The translations under genes and the position numbers were made by a program. The notes beneath the pieces are model-generated. The model saw only the letters and a list, made by a program, of their open reading frames with translations, had not been told where the DNA came from and did not search any database. Shown here piece after piece: positions 1-7,247 of a DNA stretch of 13,477 bases. This DNA is from Caldilinea sp. Lineage in GTDB: Bacteria; Chloroflexota; Anaerolineae; Caldilineales; Caldilineaceae. The DNA lies in the NCBI GenBank assembly GCA_025055055.1, contig JANWYX010000158.1, positions 1 to 13,477 on the forward strand. Direction: 5' to 3'. Position 1 is the first letter of the stretch; every line of letters begins with the position of its first letter.

Positions 1-2495
1 TAAGTTGTCCACTCTTCGGTCGGCGTGAACGCGCCCAGCTCATATTGGCCAATTTTGACGGTCACCGGAGCAGGGTCAACCATTGCAGGTCGATAGATCA
101 TGGCCCGCACCTGAATCTCCAGGATACGTTCCTCGCCTGCCTTGCCATTGAGGCGCGGCAGCGGCGTCGTCAACTTTGCCACGCCCTTTGTCCAACGCAT
201 GGTGGGCGCGCCCGGCATGTATTCCTTGCTCCAAAAGCCTTCATCCAGGTATGCTCCATCCACCGAGCCGATGTCCACCTCGATGCTATCTAGCCCCTCT
301 CCTGCACTCTCCGGCGACATCACGTCGTAGATCTCGATCCCGTAATGGACCGTTTGCGTCACCGAGGGAAAGTCATCGAATGTGTTCATCAACATCTGCG
401 TGGTGAAAGCGTAACTGCCTGATGGTCGCAACGCCAGATGATTGCGCACCGTCGCCGGAATAGGGTCGACCGCCAACAGTTGGATCGGCCGCCCCTGCGC
501 CTCGGCGCGCGCTAGAAGGGCATCCAAAAATTGGATGACTTCCTGCTCGTGTTGCGACAAAGTGGTCGGGTCATCTTCCTTTGAAGAGGGTTCGCCGGTG
601 CGCACTGTCGCCACCGAATGGGCGAAAATCGAGTGCAATGGAATGCCAAAGGCGTCGGAGAAAAGACCCTGGCTTGGCTCGGCGAACAACAAGATGGCAT
701 CGCCTCTGATCTGCTGGCTAAGTTCATAGAGCTGGGTCAGGGACCCCGCATAATCACGCGCCCTGACAACATAGCGATCCTGATAGATAAGGCCGCCGAC
801 CAGCGCCGCCACCAAAACCCCGCGCACGGCGAGCATTATCCATGGCCTGGAGAATCGCGGAAGCGCAACGATAGCGTAGGCGGCGAAGATCCACAGCATT
901 GGGATCACGATCGGCACATAGCGGCGCATGGCGTAAATATGATAAGGCGTGTTCATGATGTTGTAAACGTACTGGAACGTAGTGAGCACGCCGATGCCGA
1001 GCACGATCGCTAGTCGCGCCATCCGTTCGCGCACAACGATCATCGCCAATCCGATTGTCGCCAGCGCAATGCCCAGCGGAGTCAGATACCAACCCATGCG
1101 CAGCCAGTTCTGCCCGTTCAAAATTGGAAATTCAACATTGCCGGGCCAGGCGACGGCTGTGCGCGGCGGTTCCAAAATCGGACGCAGGAAGTAGGCGTAA
1201 GCGCTTAGGGCGACGATCAGGATCGCTAGCGCCCAACGCACGGAGGTCGAGCGCTCCAGATGCTGAAGTTGAGAACGAAATCGCTCCGGCCCCAGCGCAA
1301 GCGCCACACCGAGAATGCCGAGGAGGCCGATCGTTGTTCCGGCGACGAGCCAGGGCGCACGAACGAGCAACCCGTACACCGACAGATAGGTGTTCCAAAA
1401 GTAGGGCCAGGCAAAGAGCCAGACAACCAGAACCATCTGCACAACGAAGACCGAAAGCGTGAGCGCAAAGACGCTCCACCCGGTATGCCAGCGCCGTTGC
1501 CAGGCGATCCAAACGAGGCCGGCCGCCACGATCGCCAACACCAACGGAAGATCGATGCGCGTCAGCAATGCAGAGCCCAGGGCGGCGCCGCCGAACACAC
1601 CCCACAGTGGCGACGCCTGTGCATCATCCCAGAGCGCCTGAAAGGCCAGAAAACCTGTAAACAGCAACAACAGAGTGAGCGGCTCGGTGGTGGGATAGCG
1701 GGCGAAAAAGATTTGGGTGCTGGTAATGGTCAAAAAAAGCGCCGCCAGCAGGGCAACCGATTGTCCGAACAGTCGCCGCGCCAAAAGATAGAGCGCGGCG
1801 ATTCCCAACACGGCGACGAGCGGAGTGAGGTAGAAACCTGCGCGCACGTCGCCGACGCTCATGGCGACGCTCAAAAGAACGGGATGATATGGGAAAAACT
1901 GAGGTCTGGAGATCGCCGGATCCTCGTCGTCGATGTACCAGCCGACGAACTGCAGATAACGCGTGCGCATTGGCTGTGGCTGAGTGCGCAACGTTACTTC
2001 TTTGTGCTCCGCCAGAAACCGGTTCCATTCATCCTTTTGCAAATAAGCGCCGGTGCGCGCCGTCGCTGCGGCGATGTTGATATAGCTGCCGGCGTCGCTG
2101 CCTCCCAACACATACTCATGAGGTCGCAGGTACAGCGCAGCGGCGATCAATAACAACGCAACGAGGCCTAGCTCGCTCCATCCACCCCATGCGCATCGAA
2201 GCTGAGCAGCCGGTCGCCGAAAAAAGATTAGGCCAATCAGCGCGCTATCGATCGCCAGCAGAAGCAGCGCCACCCATCTCAACGCATACGCGCCGATCAA
2301 TGCCAGCGTAGTGGCGAGCCACCCTACCACGATCAGAACGCCGACTGTGGAAACAAACAGCCGCAAGATGCAATCTGGCTCTTTCTCGTTCGCCTTCAAT
2401 TGCGGCGTCAGGTAAAAGAACACCACCAGCAGAAATCCAGCGACGCTCAACGCAAAAAGAAGAATTTCGACGAACGAGGCCTGGATCGATGTCAT
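1..2495 (-). CDS. GT-C type membrane glycosyltransferase (PMT/ArnT-like), C-terminus cut by window edge
   Basis: The frame is open from an ATG at 2495 down to base 1 (831 codons, no stop), so the 3' end lies outside the window. My hand translation gives about twelve hydrophobic segments between residues 8 and 572, then a soluble region from about 573. The first large extracytoplasmic loop holds GGSDAGSYIN (131-140). Asp134 there is the candidate catalytic acid, placed as in GT-C enzymes that use lipid-linked sugar donors. A second family-like motif is FFARYPTTEP (263-272). The C-terminal region (about 735-831) looks like a beta-sandwich, possibly glycan-binding, with FWSKE and MRWTKG. The start overlaps the stop of the upstream ATPase gene as ATGA, and GGAG lies about 6 nt upstream, so translational coupling is likely. 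Expected role: transfer of a sugar to a glycan or protein outside the membrane. Donor and acceptor are unknown. Membrane GT-C class is fairly sure; exact family is not. Confidence 0.85.
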   Translation of the reverse strand, partial: MTSIQASFVEILLFALSVAGFLLVVFFYLTPQLKANEKEPDCILRLFVSTVGVLIVVGWLATTLALIGAYALRWVALLLLAIDSALIGLIFFRRPAAQLRCAWGGWSELGLVALLLIAAALYLRPHEYVLGGSDAGSYINIAAATARTGAYLQKDEWNRFLAEHKEVTLRTQPQPMRTRYLQFVGWYIDDEDPAISRPQFFPYHPVLLSVAMSVGDVRAGFYLTPLVAVLGIAALYLLARRLFGQSVALLAALFLTITSTQIFFARYPTTEPLTLLLLFTGFLAFQALWDDAQASPLWGVFGGAALGSALLTRIDLPLVLAIVAAGLVWIAWQRRWHTGWSVFALTLSVFVVQMVLVVWLFAWPYFWNTYLSVYGLLVRAPWLVAGTTIGLLGILGVALALGPERFRSQLQHLERSTSVRWALAILIVALSAYAYFLRPILEPPRTAVAWPGNVEFPILNGQNWLRMGWYLTPLGIALATIGLAMIVVRERMARLAIVLGIGVLTTFQYVYNIMNTPYHIYAMRRYVPIVIPMLWIFAAYAIVALPRFSRPWIMLAVRGVLVAALVGGLIYQDRYVVRARDYAGSLTQLYELSQQIRGDAILLFAEPSQGLFSDAFGIPLHSIFAHSVATVRTGEPSSKEDDPTTLSQHEQEVIQFLDALLARAEAQGRPIQLLAVDPIPATVRNHLALRPSGSYAFTTQMLMNTFDDFPSVTQTVHYGIEIYDVMSPESAGEGLDSIEVDIGSVDGAYLDEGFWSKEYMPGAPTMRWTKGVAKLTTPLPRLNGKAGEERILEIQVRAMIYRPAMVDPAPVTVKIGQYELGAFTPTEEWTT

Positions 2496-3814
2496 AGTTT
2501 CTCCGTCACAATGGTGGGCTCGACGGCCGGCGTGTGACGCCAGGTGGCCGGGATGTGGACGACGCCCTCTTCAGGGCGCCCGCGTGGGCGCAGAACGTCG
2601 AAGGGGTACATGCGGTGGTGATGATCGATGGCGATCGTGGAGTTACGGTTGTAAATCGCCACGGTTAGCTCATAGCGTCCGGGATTGAGCGGCAGAGAAT
2701 CGATGCGATATTCCATCACACCGCTGCCTTCAATGGCATCGATATGGTAGCCTTCGTCGACCGAGTTTGGCCCGTTCACATGGGCGCCGTCCTGGCGATA
2801 GATGGCCAGGCCAAACGTGGGGCGCAGGATGCGCTCGTGGCACTTGTAATGCATGCGCACGCATAACGTCGAGCCCGGTCGGAATTGATCGACCGCCTCG
2901 CCTTTTTCATTGCACAGCTCGACGCGCACGATTTCGGCCTGATGCGTCCCCCAGCGTCGCTGTTCGGTCGGCGCTGAACGCTCTGGAGTCCTTTCTTCGG
3001 CGGTCTGCTCGGTGCGGCGTTTGGCGTAGTAGAGTTCATTCGTATAGGCCAGATAATCGTCGACGACGTCAGCCGCCGGCCCATCGGCGCGGACGACGCC
3101 GTTCTGCAGCCAGATGGCCCGATCGCACAGCCGTCGAATGTCCTCCAGGTTGTGCGACACCAGGACGATGGCGACGCCGGCCGCCTTCATCTCGTAGATG
3201 CGCTGCAAACATTTTTGTTGGAAAATTTGATCGCCGACCGTGAGCACCTCGTCGACGATCAGAACGTCCGGCGAAGTGTGGATCGCCACCGAGAAGCCCA
3301 GCCGCACGTACATGCCGGAGGAGTAATGTTTGACCGGCGTGTCGATGAAGTCCCCGATCTCGGCGAATTCGACGATCTGATCCAGCTTCCGGCGAATGGT
3401 TGCGCCGTCCATGCCGTAGATTGAACCGTTCAGGAAGACGTTTTCGCGTCCGGTCAGGTCGGGGTGGAAGCCTGCGCCGAGCTCCAGCAAGGACGCGATG
3501 CGCCCGTGGATGCGTACATAGCCGCTGGTGGGCGGCAACACGCCGGTGATCACTTTCAACAGCGTGCTTTTGCCGGAGCCATTCTGCCCGAGAATACCGA
3601 TGCTGTCACCCGGATAAACCTGCAGCGACAGGTTGCGCAGCGGCCAGAAATATTCGGGTTCTGAACGGCTGCGCTTCCACAGTCGAATGAACACATCCTG
3701 AAGGGAGCGTTCGTGTTCGCGCTGCAGGCGAAAACGTTTGGAGACGTTGACGACCTCGATCAACGGCCGGTCAGACTCTGCAGTCTGGCGATTTGCGTTC
3801 ATGCCGTTCAGCAT
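2492..3814 (-). CDS. wzt: Polysaccharide ABC exporter ATPase with Wzt-type C-terminal domain
   Basis: A 440-residue ATPase subunit that powers export of a lipid-linked polysaccharide through an ABC-2 permease. Visible motifs are Walker A GQNGSGKST (76-84), signature YSSGM (164-168), Walker B VLIVDE (184-189) and the H-loop His221. A charged linker (about 263-290) joins the nucleotide-binding domain to a beta-rich C-terminal domain (about 290-420). In Wzt proteins that domain binds the modified non-reducing end of the glycan, so this exporter may be substrate-specific. ATGs at 3814 and 3802 are both possible starts. I keep 3814, although its nearest purine-rich stretch (GGAAGG) is rather far upstream. 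The gene begins 22 bp after the secreted protein gene and ends in an ATGA overlap with the GT-C gene. Its likely permease partner lies about 5.9 kb upstream in the same direction. TagH-like teichoic acid exporters are close relatives, but the long C-terminal domain favours Wzt. Confidence 0.93.
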   Translation of the reverse strand: MLNGMNANRQTAESDRPLIEVVNVSKRFRLQREHERSLQDVFIRLWKRSRSEPEYFWPLRNLSLQVYPGDSIGILGQNGSGKSTLLKVITGVLPPTSGYVRIHGRIASLLELGAGFHPDLTGRENVFLNGSIYGMDGATIRRKLDQIVEFAEIGDFIDTPVKHYSSGMYVRLGFSVAIHTSPDVLIVDEVLTVGDQIFQQKCLQRIYEMKAAGVAIVLVSHNLEDIRRLCDRAIWLQNGVVRADGPAADVVDDYLAYTNELYYAKRRTEQTAEERTPERSAPTEQRRWGTHQAEIVRVELCNEKGEAVDQFRPGSTLCVRMHYKCHERILRPTFGLAIYRQDGAHVNGPNSVDEGYHIDAIEGSGVMEYRIDSLPLNPGRYELTVAIYNRNSTIAIDHHHRMYPFDVLRPRGRPEEGVVHIPATWRHTPAVEPTIVTEKL

Positions 3815-3836
3815 TATCGAATTGCACTGCCTTCCA

Positions 3837-5318
3837 TCATGGCTGGTGCACCAGCGGCAGGTGGACTTGGTCTGTAGCGAAAAAAAACAGGCGCGACAGC
3901 CGATTGTTCAAAGATTGCACGTCGGTGACGCCGACACCCGGCGCAATGACTGCCACAATTTCATATTCTCCCGGAGCAACGTTCGGCCATATGTATTCAA
4001 AGGTGCGGCTATCTCCACAGCCTTTCAGCGCGCCGGAAAATTCGGCGCCTGTCAAGAACGTGCCGCCTTGGTCGGGATCGCCTAGATAGAGGCGCAGCGT
4101 AAAATCTTTGGCGGAAACTGTATTGCCGGCGTTGCCGACGTCGACCTGAATCGTCACCGTGACCGGCCCCTTGCTCGCCGGCGGAGCCGGAGGCGAAAAA
4201 CGTATGTTCGTAATCAACAGGTCCGTCTTGCTCGGCAGCTGGGCGGTGTAATTCGCATAGGCGTCGCCCATCGGGGATCGTTGATTGCCCAGGTCGGGGT
4301 CGAACAGGTAGCCGTTAAATCCTTGCCAACCTCCTCCCCCCCATCTGGCTTTGTCGTTGATGCTGTACCAGGAAAAGTGCTGCACCAGACGATAGCCGTC
4401 GGCGGGATACCCGAGCTTCAGGTCGGTCGCGTTGAGTAGATAGTCAAATGTACGCGTCATGTAGGCGCTCACCTCGGCAGGGGAAAATGGTCCGTATCCG
4501 TAACCGTCAGGCATCAACACTCCGTACTCCGTGATATAGAGAGGCTTGTTGCGATAGCCGTTGCGATACATCCAGTTGCGGAAGGCGACAATCTGCTGCT
4601 GAAACAGGCCAAAATCTGCATTTTGGTCTGTGCGTAGCACCCACGCTCCTTCAGGCGACACTCCGCGAGGGACGTCGGCGCCCCACTCTCCGGGCTTTTC
4701 ATTTAACACAAACGCATGAATCCCCCAGGCGTCCACTTCCATCTCGGCCCCGTAGGCAGCTCGATGCTCGGCCAGCACCAGGTCAAGATAACGCAAGCGC
4801 ACGGGGCTGGCCTGCACGATGTTGCCCGGCACGAGAATGGCCGTCGGGTCTGCCGCCTTAATGGCCTGGCGTAGCTCATGATAGGCACGGGCGTAGGCCG
4901 CGGGCGTCAAATCATCCTGATAGTAGATGCGATCCGGCTCGTTGCCGATCAACCAGAATGAACCGGGATTGGCCTGTGCAATGGTCGTGATGGTGGAAAG
5001 GCTAGGACTCACCGTATAGTTCGTGCTGTTTTTGTTAAATTGCTTAAGACGCACCATGCGCAACTGTTGCATGCCGGGAGGCTTGGCCGTTGCGTCTGCA
5101 CTGTAGTCGATGAAATAGCCGGCGTTCAATGAGCCGATGCCGCTGATGGACGTGAGGCCGGGCTGACCGTGGTGATTGACACCAAACCGGCACAGCGGCT
5201 CCGTCGGCGTGGCCTGAGCCGGCGCCGCCGTGGAAACGATCAACGCAATCGTCAGACAAAAACCGATGAGCGACGTCTTGATGCTCCTGATTTTAGATCG
5301 CTTGCGAAGGGGGAACAT
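3837..5318 (-). CDS. Secreted clan GH-A-like glycoside hydrolase with CARDB-type domain (paralog 2)
   Basis: A 493-residue secreted protein. The start at 5318 is chosen because a perfect AGGAGG lies 8 nt upstream; an ATG at 5345 lies upstream of that site. The signal peptide has a basic n-region and a hydrophobic core (17-31), with likely cleavage after AQA near residue 36. Residues about 43-360 look like a TIM-barrel of clan GH-A. WLIGNEPDR (122-130) supplies the Asn-Glu pair, with Glu127 as candidate acid/base. YITEYG (261-266) supplies Glu264 as candidate nucleophile. Residues about 364-480 form a CARDB-like beta-sandwich. The protein ends in HLPLVHQP. It is clearly paralogous to the next gene upstream: shared stretches include QDDL, ADPTA/KDPTA, VDAW, and NATD followed by LGYP and YRLVQ. 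Substrate is unknown; remodelling or degradation of the exported glycan is an inference from context. I cannot assign a numbered GH family by eye. Confidence 0.85.
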   Translation of the reverse strand: MFPLRKRSKIRSIKTSLIGFCLTIALIVSTAAPAQATPTEPLCRFGVNHHGQPGLTSISGIGSLNAGYFIDYSADATAKPPGMQQLRMVRLKQFNKNSTNYTVSPSLSTITTIAQANPGSFWLIGNEPDRIYYQDDLTPAAYARAYHELRQAIKAADPTAILVPGNIVQASPVRLRYLDLVLAEHRAAYGAEMEVDAWGIHAFVLNEKPGEWGADVPRGVSPEGAWVLRTDQNADFGLFQQQIVAFRNWMYRNGYRNKPLYITEYGVLMPDGYGYGPFSPAEVSAYMTRTFDYLLNATDLKLGYPADGYRLVQHFSWYSINDKARWGGGGWQGFNGYLFDPDLGNQRSPMGDAYANYTAQLPSKTDLLITNIRFSPPAPPASKGPVTVTIQVDVGNAGNTVSAKDFTLRLYLGDPDQGGTFLTGAEFSGALKGCGDSRTFEYIWPNVAPGEYEIVAVIAPGVGVTDVQSLNNRLSRLFFFATDQVHLPLVHQP

Positions 5319-5326
5319 GGTGCACA

Positions 5327-5332
5327 CCTCCT
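5327..5332 (-). promoter_or_regulatory. Strong ribosome binding site deciding the 5318 start
   Basis: On the minus strand this is AGGAGG, 8 nt before the ATG at 5318. It lies downstream of the alternative ATG at 5345 and so argues against that longer start. Confidence 0.85.
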
Positions 5333-5338
5333 GACAGT

Positions 5339-5351
5339 GAGACATTGTCTC
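5339..5351. repeat. 13-bp palindrome just upstream of the RBS
   Basis: The sequence is GAGACA-T-TGTCTC, a perfect 6-bp inverted repeat around one central base. It sits 6 bp upstream of the AGGAGG of the gene starting at 5318. It directly abuts the outer arm of the three-arm repeat (5352-5405). It could be a protein-binding operator. As RNA, a one-base loop would have to open, so a DNA operator is more plausible than a hairpin. No regulator is identified. Confidence 0.45.
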
Positions 5352-5385
5352 TACAGCCTGCTTCCGGCAATAAAAGCAGGCTGTA
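5352..5385. repeat. Alternative inverted repeat (12-bp arms, 10-nt loop)
   Basis: TACAGCCTGCTT (5352-5363) is perfectly complementary to AAGCAGGCTGTA (5374-5385), with a 10-nt loop between. Its right arm is the same segment that forms the left arm of the longer hairpin at 5372-5405, so in RNA the two structures exclude each other. A shorter match to the arm, CCTGCTT, recurs at 5422-5428. Confidence 0.8.
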
Positions 5386-5405
5386 TCCCCATACAGCCTG
5401 CTTTT
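5372..5405. terminator. Perfect 15-bp hairpin, probable bidirectional terminator or attenuator
   Basis: The arms AAAAGCAGGCTGTAT (5372-5386) and ATACAGCCTGCTTTT (5391-5405) are perfect inverted complements around a 4-nt CCCC/GGGG loop. On either strand the 3' arm ends in TTTT, as in intrinsic terminators. In the minus direction it is followed by ATTGCC, so the U-run is short and interrupted. It lies 107 bp after the stop at 5513 and 53 bp before the ATG at 5318. It may therefore stop or reduce transcription between the two secreted paralogs, or protect RNA ends after processing. Confidence 0.7.
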
Positions 5406-5512
5406 GCATCTGTTCTTCGACCCTGCTTAGAATCTAACATGCGTCCTATCTTACCATAGGATTCTTGCTCGGCGTAGAAAACCGGAAGAAAGGATGCAAG
5501 AGCGGGCGCCAG
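5406..5512. other. Intergenic stretch between the two GH paralogs, no gene
   Basis: Together with the repeats down to 5319 this makes a 194-bp gap. The part from 5406 to 5512 holds a partial copy of the hairpin arm (CCTGCTT, 5422-5428) and a weak 6-bp inverted repeat (TCCTAT 5444-5449 with ATAGGA 5456-5461). No open frame with a ribosome binding site and no clear promoter boxes were found. Confidence 0.5.
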
Positions 5513-7183
5513 TTATCGCTGCAGCATCGGCAAGAAGATCCATTGGGGGTCGACAATGACGACCGAACTTCCAGTCTTGCTTGCGCCGATTGCCCCTTCG
5601 CTGTCCACAGAGACCCAATAGCGATGGACGCCCGGATTCAGATTCTCCCAGGCGACCTCAACGACGGCGTCGTTGACGGCGCAGCCCTCCAACCCGGCCG
5701 GCACCGTCGCCTGGCCGATCAATTGTGTCATGCCGGCGTCTCGATAAAACTTGACCTGGAAAGGAACGGTTGTCGGCGTGTTGCCGTTGTTGCGAATACT
5801 GACGCGCAGGGTCGCCGTCCCGACGCCACTTTGAGCATCGGCGTCCACCAGGTCGGCGAAGACTCGATCGATCACCAGGTTCGGCTGCGTGGTTGTGGCG
5901 GCAATCAGATCGCGGTACTTTCGGCCCATTTGCGTAAGAGTGTTGCTGACCGGGTCGATCAACAGGCTCGGGTTGTCGGCGATAAAGTCGCCTAGGTCCC
6001 CATCATCCAGCAAGAACCACGCCCACTGCTGCACCAGTCGATAGTTGTCCAACGGATAACCGAGATTTGCGTCCGTGGCGTTTTCAAGGTAGCGGATCGA
6101 CTCTTCCATGAATTTGGTCACCCGCTGCGGCGTGAAGCAATTGCCGTATTCATCCTTCGTGTCGATGCACTGCCCGTTCGCGTTCACTTTGTACTGATGC
6201 AGCAACGACCATTCCGTCAGCAGCAACGGCGTATTCTGGTAGCCCCGCGCTTTCATCCAGCTGCGCATGGCGATCACCTGTTGCACAAACAGATTTACGC
6301 TGTCGTGTTCGTAGATACAGTAGTAGTCATTGCGTTGACACAGCTCTAGCTTCTCTGAAGGAGGGCGCTGCGGATGAGGCAGTTTCATGGCGAGGGCGGG
6401 ATCTGTGCCGTTGGCGATCGAGGCGAAGACCGGTTTTCCCGAGTCCGGCAGGGGGTCTTTGTCTCCCGGTCGCACATAATCCTCGATGCGCTCCGGGAAG
6501 ATGTAAGCGTGGAAGGTCCAGGCGTCCACCGGCATTGGCGCGCCGTATTTGGCGCGATAGGCGTCCAGCACCTTGTCAAGATATTGCAGGCGCCCCGGTG
6601 TGACCAGAACCAGCCCCGACACCGCTACCTTGGCGGTTGGGTCTTTCTGCTTGATAAAGTGGTAGGCGTCATGATAGGCGACGGCGTAAACTTCCGGCAT
6701 CAGGTCGTCCTGCCAGAAGACGCGATCGACTTCGTTGCCGACGATCCAGACGGCGCCGGGATTGGCCTGGATCTGCTGCCCCAAACCCCTGTCCGTCAAC
6801 GAGGGCCTCGCCGTATAGGTGGGAAGCCGCTTGCCATTTTCATCTCGACTCTGCTGCAGCCGGATCATCGGCGTGTGCGAGACATTGGAGGGTACCCAAC
6901 TCGGCTTGCTCGGCCCGAAGGTGATGACCCATCCAATTTTCATCGGGCCGATCTGCGACGCGCCCTTCTGCGAGGCGGTGACGCCGTAGCGACAGTTGGG
7001 CGCCGCAGCGCTGACCTCGATGATTGGCTCTGGATCCTCTGCATCTAGATCATCGCGTAGGTCGATGCAGACGTCGGAGGCTGCGTTTGCCGTGCTCGGG
7101 ATCAGCACGAGACATGCCGTCAGCAAAAATAGGGCCGAAACCCAAAGGTAGAGCGTTTGATTGTTTGTTAATGTTTTCTTCAT
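5513..7183 (-). CDS. Secreted clan GH-A-like glycoside hydrolase with CARDB-type domain (paralog 1)
   Basis: A 556-residue secreted protein. The start at 7183 is chosen because AAGGAG lies 7 nt upstream and falls after the alternative ATG at 7201. The signal peptide spans about 1-34, with likely cleavage after TANA. An LTAC sequence (21-24) inside the hydrophobic core resembles a lipobox, so lipidation cannot be excluded. A clan GH-A-like barrel follows (about 64-430). WIVGNEVDR (146-154) gives Glu151 as candidate acid/base and LLTEWS (321-326) gives Glu324 as candidate nucleophile. A CARDB-like domain spans about 434-545, and the protein ends IFLPMLQR. Compared with its downstream paralog it is about 60 residues longer, with most of the excess between residues 228 and 297 and around 331-350. 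These insertions carry Cys282, Cys289, Cys339 and Cys349. A role in processing the cell's exported glycan is inferred from the locus only. Confidence 0.85.
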   Translation of the reverse strand: MKKTLTNNQTLYLWVSALFLLTACLVLIPSTANAASDVCIDLRDDLDAEDPEPIIEVSAAAPNCRYGVTASQKGASQIGPMKIGWVITFGPSKPSWVPSNVSHTPMIRLQQSRDENGKRLPTYTARPSLTDRGLGQQIQANPGAVWIVGNEVDRVFWQDDLMPEVYAVAYHDAYHFIKQKDPTAKVAVSGLVLVTPGRLQYLDKVLDAYRAKYGAPMPVDAWTFHAYIFPERIEDYVRPGDKDPLPDSGKPVFASIANGTDPALAMKLPHPQRPPSEKLELCQRNDYYCIYEHDSVNLFVQQVIAMRSWMKARGYQNTPLLLTEWSLLHQYKVNANGQCIDTKDEYGNCFTPQRVTKFMEESIRYLENATDANLGYPLDNYRLVQQWAWFLLDDGDLGDFIADNPSLLIDPVSNTLTQMGRKYRDLIAATTTQPNLVIDRVFADLVDADAQSGVGTATLRVSIRNNGNTPTTVPFQVKFYRDAGMTQLIGQATVPAGLEGCAVNDAVVEVAWENLNPGVHRYWVSVDSEGAIGASKTGSSVVIVDPQWIFLPMLQR

Positions 7184-7190
7184 TGCAATA

Positions 7191-7196
7191 CTCCTT
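7191..7196 (-). promoter_or_regulatory. Ribosome binding site deciding the 7183 start
   Basis: The minus-strand sequence AAGGAG lies 7 nt before the ATG at 7183 and downstream of the rival ATG at 7201. A small inverted repeat (TTTGCA 7195-7200 with TGCAAA 7209-7214) overlaps its 5' edge and might modestly affect access to it. Confidence 0.8.
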
Positions 7197-7247
7197 TGCA
7201 TTCAACAGTGCAAAAGTAACGCGCTCACAAACCGTCTTGATCATCCT

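Noticed and set aside
754..2028. Several minus-strand frames of 110-160 codons in this stretch
   Set aside because: They are out of frame with the continuous 831-codon GT-C reading frame that covers the same DNA. Their translations are Arg/Ala-rich and resemble no family.
1260..2153. A 297-codon plus-strand open frame rich in Arg, Gln and Glu
   Set aside because: It is antisense to the membrane domain of the GT-C gene. Its polar, repetitive composition is what the complement of hydrophobic codons gives. It has no recognisable domain.
5440..5460. Possible -10 element (TAAGAT on the minus strand) upstream of GH paralog 2
   Set aside because: No acceptable -35 box lies 16-18 bp upstream, so I do not call a promoter.
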